From assembly GCF_052857255.1 (NCBI RefSeq), contig NC_135505.1, forward strand, positions 137,324,356-137,388,355: a DNA stretch of 64,000 nucleotides, read 5' to 3'. Under the pieces are notes generated by a model. It worked only from the letters and a program-made list of their open reading frames with translations. It had not been told where the DNA came from and made no database searches. This DNA comes from Amblyomma americanum (taxonomy: Eukaryota > Arthropoda > Arachnida > Ixodida > Ixodidae). Made by a program: the position numbers and the translations under genes. Shown here piece after piece: positions 44,752 through 58,545 of the stretch (position 1 is its first letter; every line of letters starts with the position of its first letter).

Positions 44752-46181
44752 GGCTGCCGGCGTAAGAGTACGGGAGTTGAACAGGTCATGAGAGAAAGAT
44801 CCTAAAGCCCACAGTCTCGAAAGGAAAGATGTGTACGCACTGAAGCAGCTAAGACCTTTCTGCAGTTATCTCCTGTCTTCCGAAGACTGAGGAATGCTGA
44901 AGGCGTGTCAGTCGCGAAGACTCATGAGGCAGGTCATTTTTTAGATAGGTTGGGCAACTCATCATGCAACAATGCGCACGTGATAGCAAATAGAACAAGG
45001 CTATCCTAGCCTTATGAACAAGGACTTCAACTTCACGCTGTGCCAACGACGAAAGAAGGTGGCTGATGAAAACATCGACCAAAGAATGAAGACGTCTACT
45101 GTGCAAGCATTGACTGCAGAAAATCCCTGCTGCGGATGGGTCCAGACTTCAGTGAAACGTGCCAGGAACTGCCGCAGGAGAGCATACAACTCCATCCCAT
45201 AATTTTGCCGTCAGCAGTGAATGCGCAGCTGCATTCGATGCCATGTCCAATTACTTTTAAGGCTGTCTAAAACGCGTATATGTCCCCATTTATTGAATTA
45301 CCCGGACTTGCGGCGCTGAGTTTCTTTTCAGAAGTTAACTCCTTGCCAGGTCATCTCAGTTCTGTAAATACCGAAAGCCCGCTGTTTTGAGGATGAACCT
45401 TTGATCTTATGCCGGTCGTGCTACTGAGGTAAAGGAGTCGTGGAGACCAGATGTTTTTTTCGTGCTCAATGGCTGTACCGTACGTGGAAAACTTTGGTAA
45501 TCTGATCGTTGTCCCTGGAAAACAGCACGCCAAAGATGTTGACTCAGGACATGTCAGTTCAAACTCTTAAAGTAGGAGTCATTTTAATTCTGTCTGTAAT
45601 GCGATCATCGCTTTGATGTGCCTAGGCGTGCTCAGCCTCCCAGCAAGGATACAAACTTTTTCATCCTGTTTTCAGTTGGTGCTTTGGATTGACCACGTCT
45701 AATGTGCGCTGGTGTTCGGTAGTCTTTTGCACCGACTTTCATCTATAGACGAGTCATGGAAGTGAGGATTGCTCTCCGCAGATATATTTATGAGATACCG
45801 CGAAAGCATTAAGAACAACCTGATGCCTCGCAGAGCTTCATTAGGGCGGTATTTTCATCTTCATACTCGAGTAAGACTCAAGGGCTTTTGTAAAAAAACA
45901 TTTCTTAGAGGAGAGAACAACACCCACCTAACACCAAAAATTTGATATTGGGGCCCTATATACTGTAATCATGATTTGTCTTCATTTAGGCCACTGTTAC
46001 TGTAGTCAGCATGTTTACGTGTATAGTAGAACTAATCGCAAGTAGAGTGCTGCCACCACTGTTCAGCGCGCAAGAGTAGCTGTCATCGTCATTATGCTTA
46101 GCTGTATATTAAGCTTTTGCTGATGCAAATACATATACGCCGAAAAAAGCACATCGTCCTACATCTGTTTCTGTAAAATAG
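44752..46181 (+). other. Likely long 3' UTR
   Basis: No ORF of note and no AATAAA until 46182, so a 3' UTR of about 1.4 kb is the simplest reading. A shorter one using a variant signal is possible. Confidence 0.35.
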
Positions 46182-46187
46182 AATAAA
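46182..46187 (+). terminator. Candidate polyadenylation signal (AATAAA)
   Basis: AATAAA followed by ttgcctttttttt, a T-rich downstream element. First such signal after the secreted-protein gene. Confidence 0.45.
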
Positions 46188-46667
46188 TTGCCTTTTTTTT
46201 CACCTTTAAGTGTTCATCTTTCATTTACTCTTGTGCCTCAAAGAAGACTCCTGGCCAACCTCTCAACATTCTCATTTGTTTCGTTTTCAGCTCCACGGTA
46301 GCTGCACACTTCGTCATCCACGCAATTTGCGGTCCGGAGCTCTGCCTCAAAGCGCGTTTTGAACACAGGAATCGCGCCGCCGACCCAGAAGGGTTATCCC
46401 GCGAAGTCCACACGGGGCCTTTTTTACTTCATGAGGCTGAGCTTTTACCCCTGTATCACAGTGGGGGACGGCCTGCAACTACAAACACCTTGTTGGCACC
46501 TAATTAAGTATCCACACTATTTTCTTCCAGAGCTTGTCTCCAGAGCTCATTCTGCACACATCTGGTGTTCAAGTGAAGCAAACAAACTATTGGTTACGTG
46601 GCCGGTTACCAAGCGTCAAGGCGTCAAGGGGGAGATTAGAGGTTAAATGATTAAACGGTGAGCATGA

Positions 46668-46790
46668 CACGCCGCGGTAGCACAGTGGCTAGGAGCTTGG
46701 CTGTTGATACGAAGCTGGCGACCCTCGGTAGACTTTAGGCGTTGTTCGTCGGTAGACCTGAGACGTATTTCGATGAAGACGGAATACCAA
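46668..46790 (+). mobile_element. SINE head remnant
   Basis: acgccgcggtagcacagtgg with 'ctaggagcttggctgttgat' resembles a diverged tRNA-derived head; the body is short and eroded. Confidence 0.4.
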
Positions 46791-46949
46791 AACGACTTTG
46801 CAAAAGTAGCAGAATGCACGACAAAAGCAGATTTTAATTCATGAACGAACCACAAACGTACGTTTGTATCCTCTTGAAACAGGCCTTTTACTCCCTGAAA
46901 TGCTCTTTATATTACAAGATGAACCCGAAAAACTGAAAGCTCCTGGCTT

Positions 46950-47360
<411 letters not shown>

Positions 47361-47397
47361 CCGGAGCTGCATGTAACTCATTATTTTATTTAGTAGT

Positions 47398-47415
47398 GAT
47401 TGATTGATTGATTGA

Positions 47416-47512
<97 letters not shown>
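47398..47512. repeat. (GATT)n microsatellite
   Basis: About 28 tetranucleotide units with one single-base interruption, 38 bases after the GT run. Confidence 0.95.
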
Positions 47513-47513
<1 letters not shown>

Positions 47514-47550
47514 ATTACTCCCAGCTATCATTTATACGTGCCGAACAATG

Positions 47551-47880
47551 CTGGACAAAAGCATTTTCGAAACGGAAAAGTTTATGAGCGCAAATTTTTA
47601 TATATTGTAAGATTTCACTATAACAATCAATATATCTGCAGATCCCCCGCCGTCAAGTTTGCATTCTTTTGCTATTAACGTTTTTGCTATCGTCAAAAGC
47701 GCTGCCAATTGGTTTTCTATGGCGGTATTAACTACCCGGTGCGAGCGATGGAAACGCCATAAAATAAAGATTTTGCTACATATCGAAAGAATAGAATTTC
47801 AATATTTCTATACCAGTACCTTAGGGCTTCTCAATATTCAAAATTTTTGTCCAAGGATGTCGGACATGACAGAATTCTCG
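47551..47880 (+). repeat. Dispersed repeat, copy 2
   Basis: Matches copy 1 at 25020-25306 in order: 'ctggacaaaagcattttc', 'gtaagatttcac', 'caatatatctgcagatc', 'cgatggaaac' and 'ttttgtcc'. The extended match continues to about 47880 in both copies. Confidence 0.6.
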
Positions 47881-48431
47881 AAAGCGCCGACTACAAAAAC
47901 ATTCGTCGAATCGAATGGGAATTATTAGACCGGAGTTATTCTCGTTTGAAACCTTCCGCACCTTTAGCGAATACATTTCACGCCTCGGTCCCGGATGAAG
48001 AGACGCTATCGAAAGCGGGACGAAGAAAGGATCAATTCACGTCGGGTGTAACGAAACCAAGTGCACTCACAGCACATAAATAAGCAGGAACAGCAAACGT
48101 CGAGGCTTAACTACGGGGAAAATGCAATAAATCAAGCAGAGACGGAAGAAGGAGCTATGGCTTTCTCGGAGACACCCGAATGGCCGCATCCGAAGAGACG
48201 GCGGACAAAAGACCGCTGAGAACACGGCGCTCTTAATTGACAGCGACACAGCGGAGAACCGCGCGGTTGACACCGAACAGAGCCTCTGCTCCACACTTCA
48301 CGCCTGCGAGCGGTCCCTCTCCCGAACCCCAGGTGCCGGTCACGTGTGGGGGTGGAGACGCTGCCACCAAGCCATGCGCACGTGCGGTGGTGGTGGCGAG
48401 GGGGGGGGGGGGGAGAGCCTCTTGTGGACAT

Positions 48432-48682
48432 TAGAGAGACTTAGCATACCGGAAACGTACTAGCGTAGATGTGTACCCGTTTTACGTAAGGGAACTACAT
48501 GTCCTTAACGTAAGGAAACTGTGTGTACATAAGGGAACTGCGTGTTTAACCTTAACGTAAGGGAACTGCTCGTACGTAAGGGAACTACGTAAGGGCATAT
48601 GCGTGTCCGCGTAGGAGTGCTGCGCGTGAGCAACAGGCGTATGTAAAACTGGTATACGTCTCCGGTATGCTAAATCTCTCTA
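48432..48682. mobile_element. MITE with TA ends, copy 2
   Basis: Inverted termini: left tagagagacttagcatacc, right ggtatgctaaatctctcta, followed by ttg. The ttagcataccggagacgta core is the same as at 20030-20210. The interior has repeated cgtaagggaact units and is not shared with copy 1. Confidence 0.75.
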
Positions 48683-48831
48683 TTGAGGGTGAAAAAGTGG
48701 CGTCTACGGAGCCAATGCTAAAAGAGGCTTCGTCAGAAGAACACATGTATAACCCTTCTTGAATATCGCCAATGTTTTTTTTGTTATCGCTATTCATTTT
48801 TGACCCCGTGTGAATTACTGTGAAGTAACAC

Positions 48832-49115
48832 GGTGGTTTGGGCTAGTTGGTTGCAATTCATAATGGAGACAAGTTTCGCAGCATGCATAAAACGCACACA
48901 GAAGACAAGGAACCAACAATTCATTCATTATTCATGCTGCGAAACTTGTCTTCATTATGAACTGCAACCAACTAGCCCAAACCGCCGTGTTACTTCAACG
49001 TATTTCTTCTACACTGGGCTCTTTTTTTATCTGTCCAAGCCAGCAGCACAGTCCTGTCTTGTTTGTTCCTTGTCTTCTGTGTGCGTTTTATTCATGCTGC
49101 GAAACTTGTCTCCGT
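48832..49115. repeat. Fold-back element with GGGCTAGTTGGTT ends
   Basis: GGGCTAGTTGGTT at 48840-48852 is matched in reverse at 48966-48978, and caattcataatggagacaag with 'tttcgcagcatgcat' pairs with 'attcatgctgcgaaactt' and 'gtcttcattatgaactgcaa'. A third, direct copy of the outer arm follows at 49060-49115. Confidence 0.8.
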
Positions 49116-49139
49116 GTGAATTATCCGCTATTATTCCAA

Positions 49140-52100
49140 GCCTAAAGTTTAAAGTTGTAATATTATCTTTAAATTTGGAAACAATTAAGTTGGGTTTTTT
49201 GTAGAGGTCGTACGGTATCTGAGAAACATATCTCGGGGAAAGAAAACTGTCTTATTTCGTCGTATCACCTCTTTTTGCCCGTCCATCGATTAGGAAGCGG
49301 GGGGAAGGGGCCTCAAATCTTCTCTGTGGCGGAATATTTCCGGGCTTCAACCACATCACACATGGAGACACACCCTGCCTATACTGCGCCAAGGCTTACG
49401 ACAGAGAAGTGCTGTGTCGCGAGCCTTGACATTTTAAAGAGACCAACCGCACGCCCACATTGGGGCGTAGACGTCTTTCGCGCTTCCTGACAAAGAAAAG
49501 AGGAAAAAATAAAAAAAATAAAGGTCAGCCTACTGTCACCTGCCGTCTTCACGTCATCAGAAATGCAAAGAGGTCTTCGCGCGCCTATTTCGAGGAACTC
49601 GCTTCCGTCATTACCGCGCCTTGTGCGGCTCGACGCACCGCTTATATCAGTGCAGACTAACGTGGGACCCCCCCGTTATAAGCGTACGTGCCGCGGTGAA
49701 ATTTTAACCGAGGCCTTCCTTACCCGGGAGAGTAGTCGATGAAAATGCCCCGGGATTTACGGATCATATAGAAAGTAACGCTCTAGTGTCAGCTGGTGGA
49801 TGTCTGCGCGTGTTAAAGAACGAAACACACTGACCAAAAGCGGCTTAGCATCGTCACTAATCTATAAGTGTCGCTCTATTATTACCTTGATGTCCATTGT
49901 AATTTAAATCGAGACTTTGCAATTGCATTTTTTTTAAAAGAGGATAACGCTCCTTACCTGATATCAGTCATGCTAAATCAATAAGAACGCTTTTAGGTTA
50001 CTGAGATAAGGTCCTGTTTGTGTTTATTTATGGTTAGCTCGGCATTTTCCAGAGAAAATCCTTCAGAACTCTTTGAATTGTATAGATACTGCTCGATTTA
50101 TGCTTGCTAATGGCTAACTTTTCAATATGAAGATAAAATTTCAACGAGGGCGTTTAGGTGATTGAGAAAACGATCCGTTTATCCATTAGAGTATAATAAA
50201 TATATTTGAAATAGCGATCAACCCGATATTTTTTTTGACACGTTAAGGTGTGGTGAAAGTACGCATGCAGTAAACGAAAAATATTCTGTAGCAATGACAT
50301 AGTGAAAGCTATGTTCCTGAACATCGGTACATACGTCGCACAGAAGATGTAGTCACAAGAAAATTTAAACTTTTCTGAACCAGTTTTTATAATCTAAATA
50401 AATTCCTGCTTTTTCTCTTTACATTTTTCTGCCTTTTTTCTCAGAAAAGGCCTGAGGGAAAACTTGCTCCGTGAAAAGAAAGAAAAAGTTCTAGAAAATG
50501 TAGTTTTTATTCTAGGCCTGCAATTCCGAAAGCAGTTCTTTAACACATACGTGCCTTCCCGCACTGCAAATTTTAACGCTGTGTTTTTGCCATTTCTGAT
50601 AAAAGTTACGAATGTATGAAACTAAATTTGTTTCAATTGTTGAAACTTTTTTGTAAAGGCTGAACATTTTTTTTTTGCACGAAAAGCTTCTGTACATTAC
50701 TCCTGTTAAAGCTTTTCCGCGTAACCTAGACCATACCATTGCTATGGAATATTTTCTTAAACTACTTGTAAAGTCTAACCACACCTTAGCTCTAAAAGTG
50801 GCCCTTTTCGGGCTACGCGATGGCCTTTGGTGTACGATGCCATGACAGAAAACTCCCGCATTGTTATGCTTGCCAAGGATGGCGTTATTTTTGGGTGGAG
50901 CAGATGCCACGGAAGACATGCGAGTTTGCAGCTGGAACGGCCATGCAGTCCCTTTATTGAGGCCGAGGAGAAGTCGTGTGACGACTAAGGAACTACATAG
51001 CATAACGTTGAACACTAAGGAGCCGGCTTTCGCTTATTATAGCCCTGTATACATAGGCAGGGAACCGCCATTACCACTGAGAAGCTAGTCTCCCGAGCAA
51101 CCTATAAAGACCTCAAAGTCGGCCTTCATCAGCTGCCAGGGTGGATGCATTTTAATGAAAGATGAATGAAAACAGTAACGAACGGACGGACCACATTAAA
51201 GACGAGCGCACTTCAAAGTCTTTCCCTTGTTTTGCTACTTTTTCTTCTCTTGCCGTTCGCTTGCTCCGAGCCGCACAATTAAAGGTCGATTAAGGCTGCC
51301 TCATTATTCATCAATGCTGCCTGCACTGCGCGACTTTCAGAACCTTAATTTTACTGTGATGACAGATGTATAGGGTCAGACTCAAAATAAGTAAATAGCT
51401 GTAGCTACTCGCTTTATCGGTGAACTCGCGTTTTTAAATGTGTCCTCTCCGCATATAAAACGCTTTACGTGCCATTGTCACAGTAGAGCAGTTAAAAATT
51501 CCTGTTTATCTGACTCGCGTGTTCGTGTCAGAGCTAATTACTTTAACGGGTGTCTCTGCATAATCAGTAGTTTTCGCAATTATAAACGCCACGCATTTTC
51601 TTAGAGACCCTTAATTATCTGACTCTGGGTAACGTTATGTTTCTCGAGCGCTTCAACGCATTCGTTACAAAGGAAAACCACGTTTCTCTAGCTCATTTAT
51701 GTTTTATTCACCCTCATCCGTGATGTCAGCGTAGAAACCGCGATGAGTGAGTTTCGGGTTGCTTTCGTTACAATGCAAACCTTCCGCTTAGGTTGGATGC
51801 ACCCTGTTGGCGTGCTGTTACCATCAGCGCACGATGTTGCTAAAGTCTACTCAACCCAACGTGAGTACAATGAAATGTGATTTATTACAAATATCAGAGA
51901 CGTAATTTACCTGCTTCGTTTTATATATACACCAGATATATATCGATATGTATATATAAAGGTCGATGTATTGTTCGTCATACCCTGTTCTCCACCTGAG
52001 AGCTGTTGCACTACCCAAGCCCTTCTTTTGCATATTTCTTGTAGGAACAAGTGAGACCTGTGTAGCGCGGCCTAGAGCTTACTGGTCATAGCGGTTAATG

Positions 52101-55100
52101 CGGAGTTCTAAATCGTCCCTAAAATTCGCATTACCTTATCGCTGCACCACCCCGCCCCCTTTCTCCTCGAATAGAAATATAACTTATATTGGCTGCACAC
52201 ATGAAAGTAACATGAAGGACAGATTAAAGCTGGCTTTTGTCGATTGATTAGCGCGTCGCAATGGCAACTATAAGGGCTATTTTCACTGGAGATTCGATAG
52301 CCTGTAAAGACAAAAAAAGTAAAATAAAAGTATTGCCGCTGTAGGTAGTTTTCACAATAATTTGCAGTGACGTAAAGTGATTTTTCTTTATGAATATCCG
52401 AAGCTATACTACACTGTTACGCACTTCCAGACGGTAATCACGGAGCCCATTCTTCTCTCCATGTCATCATACGCCGTCTGTTTGAATCGGACGCCAGAAA
52501 AAAAAAGGGTGCCTTTTTCGACTGCAAGTCTGTCAGCCGTAAACACGCCTTTTTTTGCCAGACGGACGCCGACGCAGTAACCAAAAGCCAAGCTGTTGAA
52601 TTCTGCAAAACAAGTATTGGATGGAGTCTTCCATCAAGTTTTGAGAAAATCAGGAAACCAAGGCAGCCTTAGAGGCAATGGGGTTTGCCCAGCGCGTTAT
52701 TTACGAATTAAATGAAGTCACTGAAAAAGTTTTCGAAAAATTGTTTATTTGGCATTCAGATTGCACGTGTTATGGAACAACAATGCTATAAATACAGAGT
52801 GCTTTGAAAACAAGCTGCATTCACAATAAGCTTCAGATGATTTCAAGCTGATATAGCAATATATACCAGAGAGATACCCCAAAGACGTGCCATGTTTTTG
52901 CAGTTGCATTAAAAAACGTCGCTCCTGCTTTGATTTACTAAATTCTGCGAAAGTGTGTTCAGAAGTATAAGATTGCTAAAAATCCTGTGCGAAACAGGAT
53001 GACGCGTGATTTAACAGCGACTAGCAGTTTTAGTACAGCCACCTTGTTCAGACATCATCCTCGACCACTTAACAGGCCTACAGTACATACAGGCTTACGT
53101 GCAGGAAACAGTCAGGTTTTGGCATTCTGCCTACGTGCGCCAACGCATGTACAACAGGATAACAAACAGGAAGCGTACAGTGTATGCAGTGGAGCAATGC
53201 ACTGCCATAGCAGGACAAAGTTCACTGCATGACGCAAAACAGACAGCGAATGCCTGCTGCAACAAAATGCAAGCAGCCAGGCCACATCACAGCATAGGAT
53301 CTTATTTGGACGGTGCAAAAAGCAACAGCTTAGGTAGTTTTGAGATCTCGCATAAGTATATCGCGTGCTTAACCATGCACAGAATGGATCTCTTACGTGA
53401 ACAAATGCAGCACAAATAAAATTCCACCGACGCTAGCACAAGAATTATGCTTTGTTCGACGGACTCTAAACATCCCCGCTATGATCACCTAGCTGCGACT
53501 TATTGTGACCACTATTCGTCGCCAAATTCGCCGCGCTATTCAAATATCATGCCAGATTATAAATTTTCTGCCTTGGTGGTTATGCAGTCCTATTTGTGCT
53601 GGATTTTTCCACGATTGTATTTTCTCTTCCTATGCCGAGATACCTGACATAAGGCACGCAAAAGCTTCCCAATGTTGTGGATCGAGCTTTGTAATAAAAG
53701 TGCGGCTGACCACCTTTAAGGTCAGCAATAAGCAGGTGCCCGATGGCGATGCAATAAAGCAGTTAGGACGGTACGCCACTTAATAACGATGACTCCTACG
53801 CGTCTGCCGGCACGAAGTGTTCAACCTTCGCTTTGTAGCGATATCTCACCGCAGCATAACATACTGTGCATGTATTATGAAATCATGTCTTAAACAGAGC
53901 ATTAAAGCGTAAATTGGTGCACTAGCACAACATGTTCACTAAGGAATGCATGGGTGCAATAAATAATGCCCTTTAAAACACTGTCGGTTGGTAGTCTTGT
54001 TAAAATTGTCATTGGGGTCCTCAGGACTAAATACACACAGTGTGTCCCGTATGGTTAAGTATAAATAAAAGGCTACGTATTTGCCCTTGAGAATGTTTTT
54101 TACGATAGAAATCTTCTGACACTATTATGCGATAACTGTATTACTGATGTGCGAACTCCTTATTCTAGGATGCACTATAATGCCCATTCGGTAGGTGGCA
54201 CCTGTAGAAAGTGTACAAGTGACATCTGTGAGAATAGCAGCCCCCATTCATTCAACTCATGACTTAAATACATACAGATTACATTTTATGGTAACGTTGC
54301 ATGCGGCCTACAGCTGTCATTCGAGAAGCCTATATTTTATGGCATATACTAATCTCTTTAGCCTTCAGGAATGCTAGCTAGCACGATGATGCAATTTCGC
54401 GCGAAGAGATGATTTGCTGCTTTCGAAAATTCTCACACCTAATTACGCCTCCACAGCGTTCGCACATGATGCTTGAACACTTAGCGAACGCTCAGTAAGT
54501 ATGACAGAAACTAGATTACCTCCGTAAGATTGTGTAAAGATACGTTTGGAAATAAAATCGCTTGTGTGCAGCAATATTGCTTCATTAAATAACCAGGTGG
54601 GTGTGACAAACAACAACGTGAAGTGCTTCGCCAAAACAAAGGCACTTGGACAAACATGCTGCAACAATAAAATGTGCTCTTGCTCACAGACGGACTTAGC
54701 ACAGCAAAGGTTAACACGGATAAATATCAGGCAACAGCGACAGAGACTCTATCCCATTAGATCAATAGCACTCAGAGAACAATGACCGGATGAAAACAAT
54801 CCAAGGTAAATTTCCACCAACGCTTCTTTCAGCTCTATGGCAGTGAGCTGTGAAGCGGCCATGTAATGCCTTTAGAATATTTCTCTCCAGGGTAGTTAAA
54901 AAGATATTAGAAATGTGCACAGACCACTTAACTGTGTATATAATTGCAACGCTCAATAACAGCACTTATAACTTCAATAAATACACTGATCCTCAATCTT
55001 CGGTCTTAAAAACATGGGCAACGTTTACATCATGCGGTACAGAACAAACCGTGTCAGTGTAGGTAATTTTCCATGCTTCATGTTTGACGGCGTCATATAA

Positions 55101-56400
55101 GGAAGCTCAGTGTGACTGGTGGACCAAGATGTGAGACTCTTCGTCTTCTTATTGTTCTTTACTAATTATAGATAGTATGCTTATTCGGCAATCATTTATA
55201 TCAACTGAAGAGATGAATTATTTTCTGATGCAATATATTTTGTCTGTTATTGATTTCTTTTCTTTCTTCGCGGTTTGCTAATGGCTTTGAAGACGCACGT
55301 TACAGAAAACCCCATTATGCAGACGGCAACTTCTTTTTGTGTAAAACATGACACAGTTGTACAGTTAGCGAACGCATCCGTAAAAGCCCCTGGCCAGCCT
55401 GATTCGATCGTTTGTTGTGCACACAATGCTCATTTTAGTCACACAATGATGACAGTATAAGAATTTTACAAGCTGAAATTGTTAACTTCTTTTAAGTACC
55501 GCTGCTTTTGATAGTGGTAGCCGCTTCATAATTAAGTGCCCGAAGACTGTTGTACTCATATATAAACATTCCACATTTATCTTAGGTCTTCGGACCTTCC
55601 AATTTATCTCAGTAGATACAGGTGCCGCTCTCCAACGTTTCAAATATATTCACTTCTTCAATCAGGTTAGATAACTTGCGCACTACACTCCCTTCCAGCA
55701 CAATCTGCACGTCTTCCATTTTGAGCGCCAACATGTTAGTAAATCACATAATCAGTATAGTTTGAAGACACATACTGTTATGACGTCAAATTTAAACTTT
55801 CGAGGAGGGAAGCTCAACCTAGAGATGATGAAAAAAGCAAATGACGTCAGTGGATGCTGCACATGCCAAATCTCTTTCCAGTCAGTCACACTAAAGCCCC
55901 AATTACGAAACCACATTTTTAGCACTCGGCTTTTCTAGGCGTCACGTCATGCAAGAGGTCTGCCCTATTTGTCTACATATTACGCTTGCGCGTGCTACGC
56001 TCGCGGTTTTAAAAGCACTTTTGCACCAGAGAGAGCCAGGCGTGTTTGTAATCTCGCAATTGCATGCAATACACTTCCACTCGTCACGTCGCCTTGCATG
56101 TTCCTGCAATAGTAATCCCACTTTTCATAGAGAGCCTCATTCGAACACGACAAACTTAGTCCAGTAAGCTTTGGTTCGCGACCTCAAAATGCAGCAGTAC
56201 ATCAGGTAACAAGTTAAACGTACATTTTACGTACATTTTGTTTTGGCTGCTAACGTTCAGCTATGGCAAAACTATGTACGATAAGGTACAGCCATTATCC
56301 ACAGAACTCGCTATTTAGCTTTGTACTGGAGCACTTAAAGCATCCTTACAGCTTAAAGCTCTCGGTACCTCGAGAGTGAACAGACCCCTCATTTACACGC
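49140..56400. other. AT-rich gene-less region
   Basis: No ORF shows a family signature and no splice-bounded exon was recognised. The longest frame, 167 codons on the minus strand at 50512-51015, has no recognised domain and may be an eroded element. A short TA-rich palindrome (tatatatcgatatgtatata) lies at 51937-51956. Confidence 0.45.
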
Positions 56401-56410
56401 CTGAAAAACA

Positions 56411-56774
56411 TTGAAACCCAAACACAATCATCGCCAATCTACATCCTCACTGTACCATGATCTTGATACACTTCGCATTGAGGATCTAGTCAAATTCAAC
56501 ATTGCAGCATTTGGATATCACGTCATCATTTCTCGCAACCTCCTGCAGTTTATTCATATCAAAGGCATTACTAAAACCAATTTTACACGCTTTTTGCTTC
56601 ATGAAAACTTTTACTTCCCAACATTCGCACTAACTTTGGCATTCAAACAGTTGGCTTTTCTTTCATGAAACCTTATAATTCTTTACCGCGTGATATCAAA
56701 CTAGCATCGCATATCATGGCATTTAAACTCCAACAAGCATATTGTGCACTCCCTCTAGCACAGTTACGTTAACG
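56411..56774 (+). mobile_element. LINE 3' end (reverse transcriptase C-terminus)
   Basis: The plus strand reads LYHDLDTLRIEDLVKFNIAA, an 18-residue gap, then TNFTRFLLHENFYFP. One frame shift later it reads SFMKPYNSLPRDIKLA to a stop. This order (LxxLxxL.I.D...., TR......Y.P, WNSLP..I) is typical of the C-terminal end of CR1/Jockey-type LINE proteins. The frame shift shows it is dead. An acgtt run follows at 56769-56810. Confidence 0.5.
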
Positions 56775-57604
56775 TTACGTTACGTTACTGTTACGTTACG
56801 TTACGTTAGCACTGTTAGCATTACGTTGTGTTAATAGTCCAAATATTTTTGGTTGTTTCACTTGGTGCTACATTGCTTATTGTTTTTGCTAACAAGTGTT
56901 ATAAGAGGTTCCCTTATCAACAGTAGCAACACCCTGGGATGTCTTTCTGTAGTAGAATATGTATTTATATTGTTCCGCGTATTTTTAAAATAACTTCAAA
57001 ATTAAAAGGCTTCCTTAAGTGCCCTATCCCAAAACTCGACGGTGGACCCTATGGTCCGGACTCTTCACAAAAGACTGTACTTCTTGAGTGACTGCTCTCA
57101 AGCCCACCGTGGCCGCCATTTTCGAGTGTCAGTTGCTATAACAAAACTCCCCGCCCACCACCCCATCTTAAGGTCGTCTCCCTCGCATGTAACGACGTCA
57201 GCACATATAACAACGCCATATTAATTGACGCAGGTCCTATTACATATTTATCAAATTCCTTAAACAGGGCCATGACCTTTAAACATGCACGACCTCGGTG
57301 ACCATCCTCAATGACACAGGCGTCCTTCACAGCTGACGCTAAAACTCGTCTCACAAAACAAGAACGCACATTGAACCTTTTCATATTTCTCACTCAATGA
57401 CACCTTTGGGACAACTAGCACAGCGCTTGCAATCTTTTGCCCTAAGTAGCCGCGCACTTAGACCTTTCTTGGTGCAGCCGGTTAACAAGGAAAACAGCGC
57501 GAAACCAAAGCAGAGGTGAAGCCTAGAAAAGCCGTTTCGGTCCAATCCACCGCCAATCTCCGTCCTCACTGCAGACCACTCTATCCACGAGGTCCAGCAG
57601 CTCT

Positions 57605-58087
57605 TCATTTGACCTTGCTGATGGCGCCCGTGCTGACGCCAGGTCCCATGCCGTTCTTCAAGAAGGAGGACTTCGAAGACGTGGTGGTCACCGTGTGCAT
57701 GCTCGAAGACGTCCGGCTCTCGGTACCGCCGCCTCCCGACGTCACGGTCGTGGCGGACGTCGTCACGGTCTTCTTGCCCGTGCTGCCCGGTCCACCGGCG
57801 GTCTGGTGGCTGGGACCGGCCCCACCTCCGAGGTTGGTGGTCGTGGTGGTGGAGTTCTCGACCACCGTGATGGGCACCACGCGCTCGTGGCCCTGCGGCT
57901 TGTCGCTGCGTTTGGGCGCCTCGATGATGAGGAACCCGTCCGAGGTGATGGAGCACTTGACCGTCTCAGGCTGGACGTCCTTGGGCAGCGTGCACTTGCG
58001 CGTGAACTCGCGCGAGATGACGCCCAGCTCGTCGGTGCGGTCGCCGTGTTTGCCGTGGATGATGACCTGGTTGTCGACAGTCTTGAC
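57605..58087 (-). CDS. Small heat-shock protein gene, last coding exon
   Basis: Acceptor cccgtcgcag, then VKTVDNQVIIHGKHGDRTDE, REFTRKCTLPKDVQPETVKC and SITSDGFLIIEAPK, the second half of an alpha-crystallin (HSP20) domain. VVPITVVEN follows, matching the C-terminal I-x-I/V motif used for oligomer packing. The remaining 80 residues are Thr/Ser/Gly-rich and unlike the short tails of most family members. The exon codes 160 residues and ends in TGA at 57605. The protein is a chaperone of the cytosol that binds unfolding proteins without ATP. Its upstream exon is 59425-59711, joined in phase 0. Confidence 0.85.
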   Translation of the reverse strand, partial: VKTVDNQVIIHGKHGDRTDELGVISREFTRKCTLPKDVQPETVKCSITSDGFLIIEAPKRSDKPQGHERVVPITVVENSTTTTTNLGGGAGPSHQTAGGPGSTGKKTVTTSATTVTSGGGGTESRTSSSMHTVTTTSSKSSFLKNGMGPGVSTGAISKVK

Positions 58088-58247
58088 CTGCGACGGGACA
58101 TTGGCATTTTGAGACGCTAGAATATTACAGGCCCAGTGTCTGAATTGGGGTAAGGAAACTGAACTGGTAAGCAGACCTTGCTAATTGTCCTCAGTGCCAC
58201 TTTAATGCCAATTTGGGTCCAGCTCAGCTTAGAAGACATCGCGAGAT

Positions 58248-58371
<124 letters not shown>

Positions 58372-58469
58372 AGAAGTCCGGGTTGCTCAACGGGCCAGTG
58401 AAAACTTGCACAGAGAAAAGGTCACAACTGCACGATTATCTTGGTTTATTTCACATCAGGGTTTCAAGT

Positions 58470-58471
<2 letters not shown>

Positions 58472-58541
<70 letters not shown>
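58472..58541. repeat. (TA)n microsatellite, array 2
   Basis: About 35 TA units, separated from array 1 by 103 bases of unique DNA. Confidence 0.97.

Positions 58542-58545
<4 letters not shown>

Noticed and set aside
50512..51015. 167-codon minus-strand frame
   Set aside because: No recognised domain on either strand; possibly an eroded transposon, but I could not support a family.
57695..58120. Plus-strand frame of 141-198 codons opposite the heat-shock exon
   Set aside because: It is the antisense shadow of the alpha-crystallin exon, which has clear domain motifs on the minus strand.
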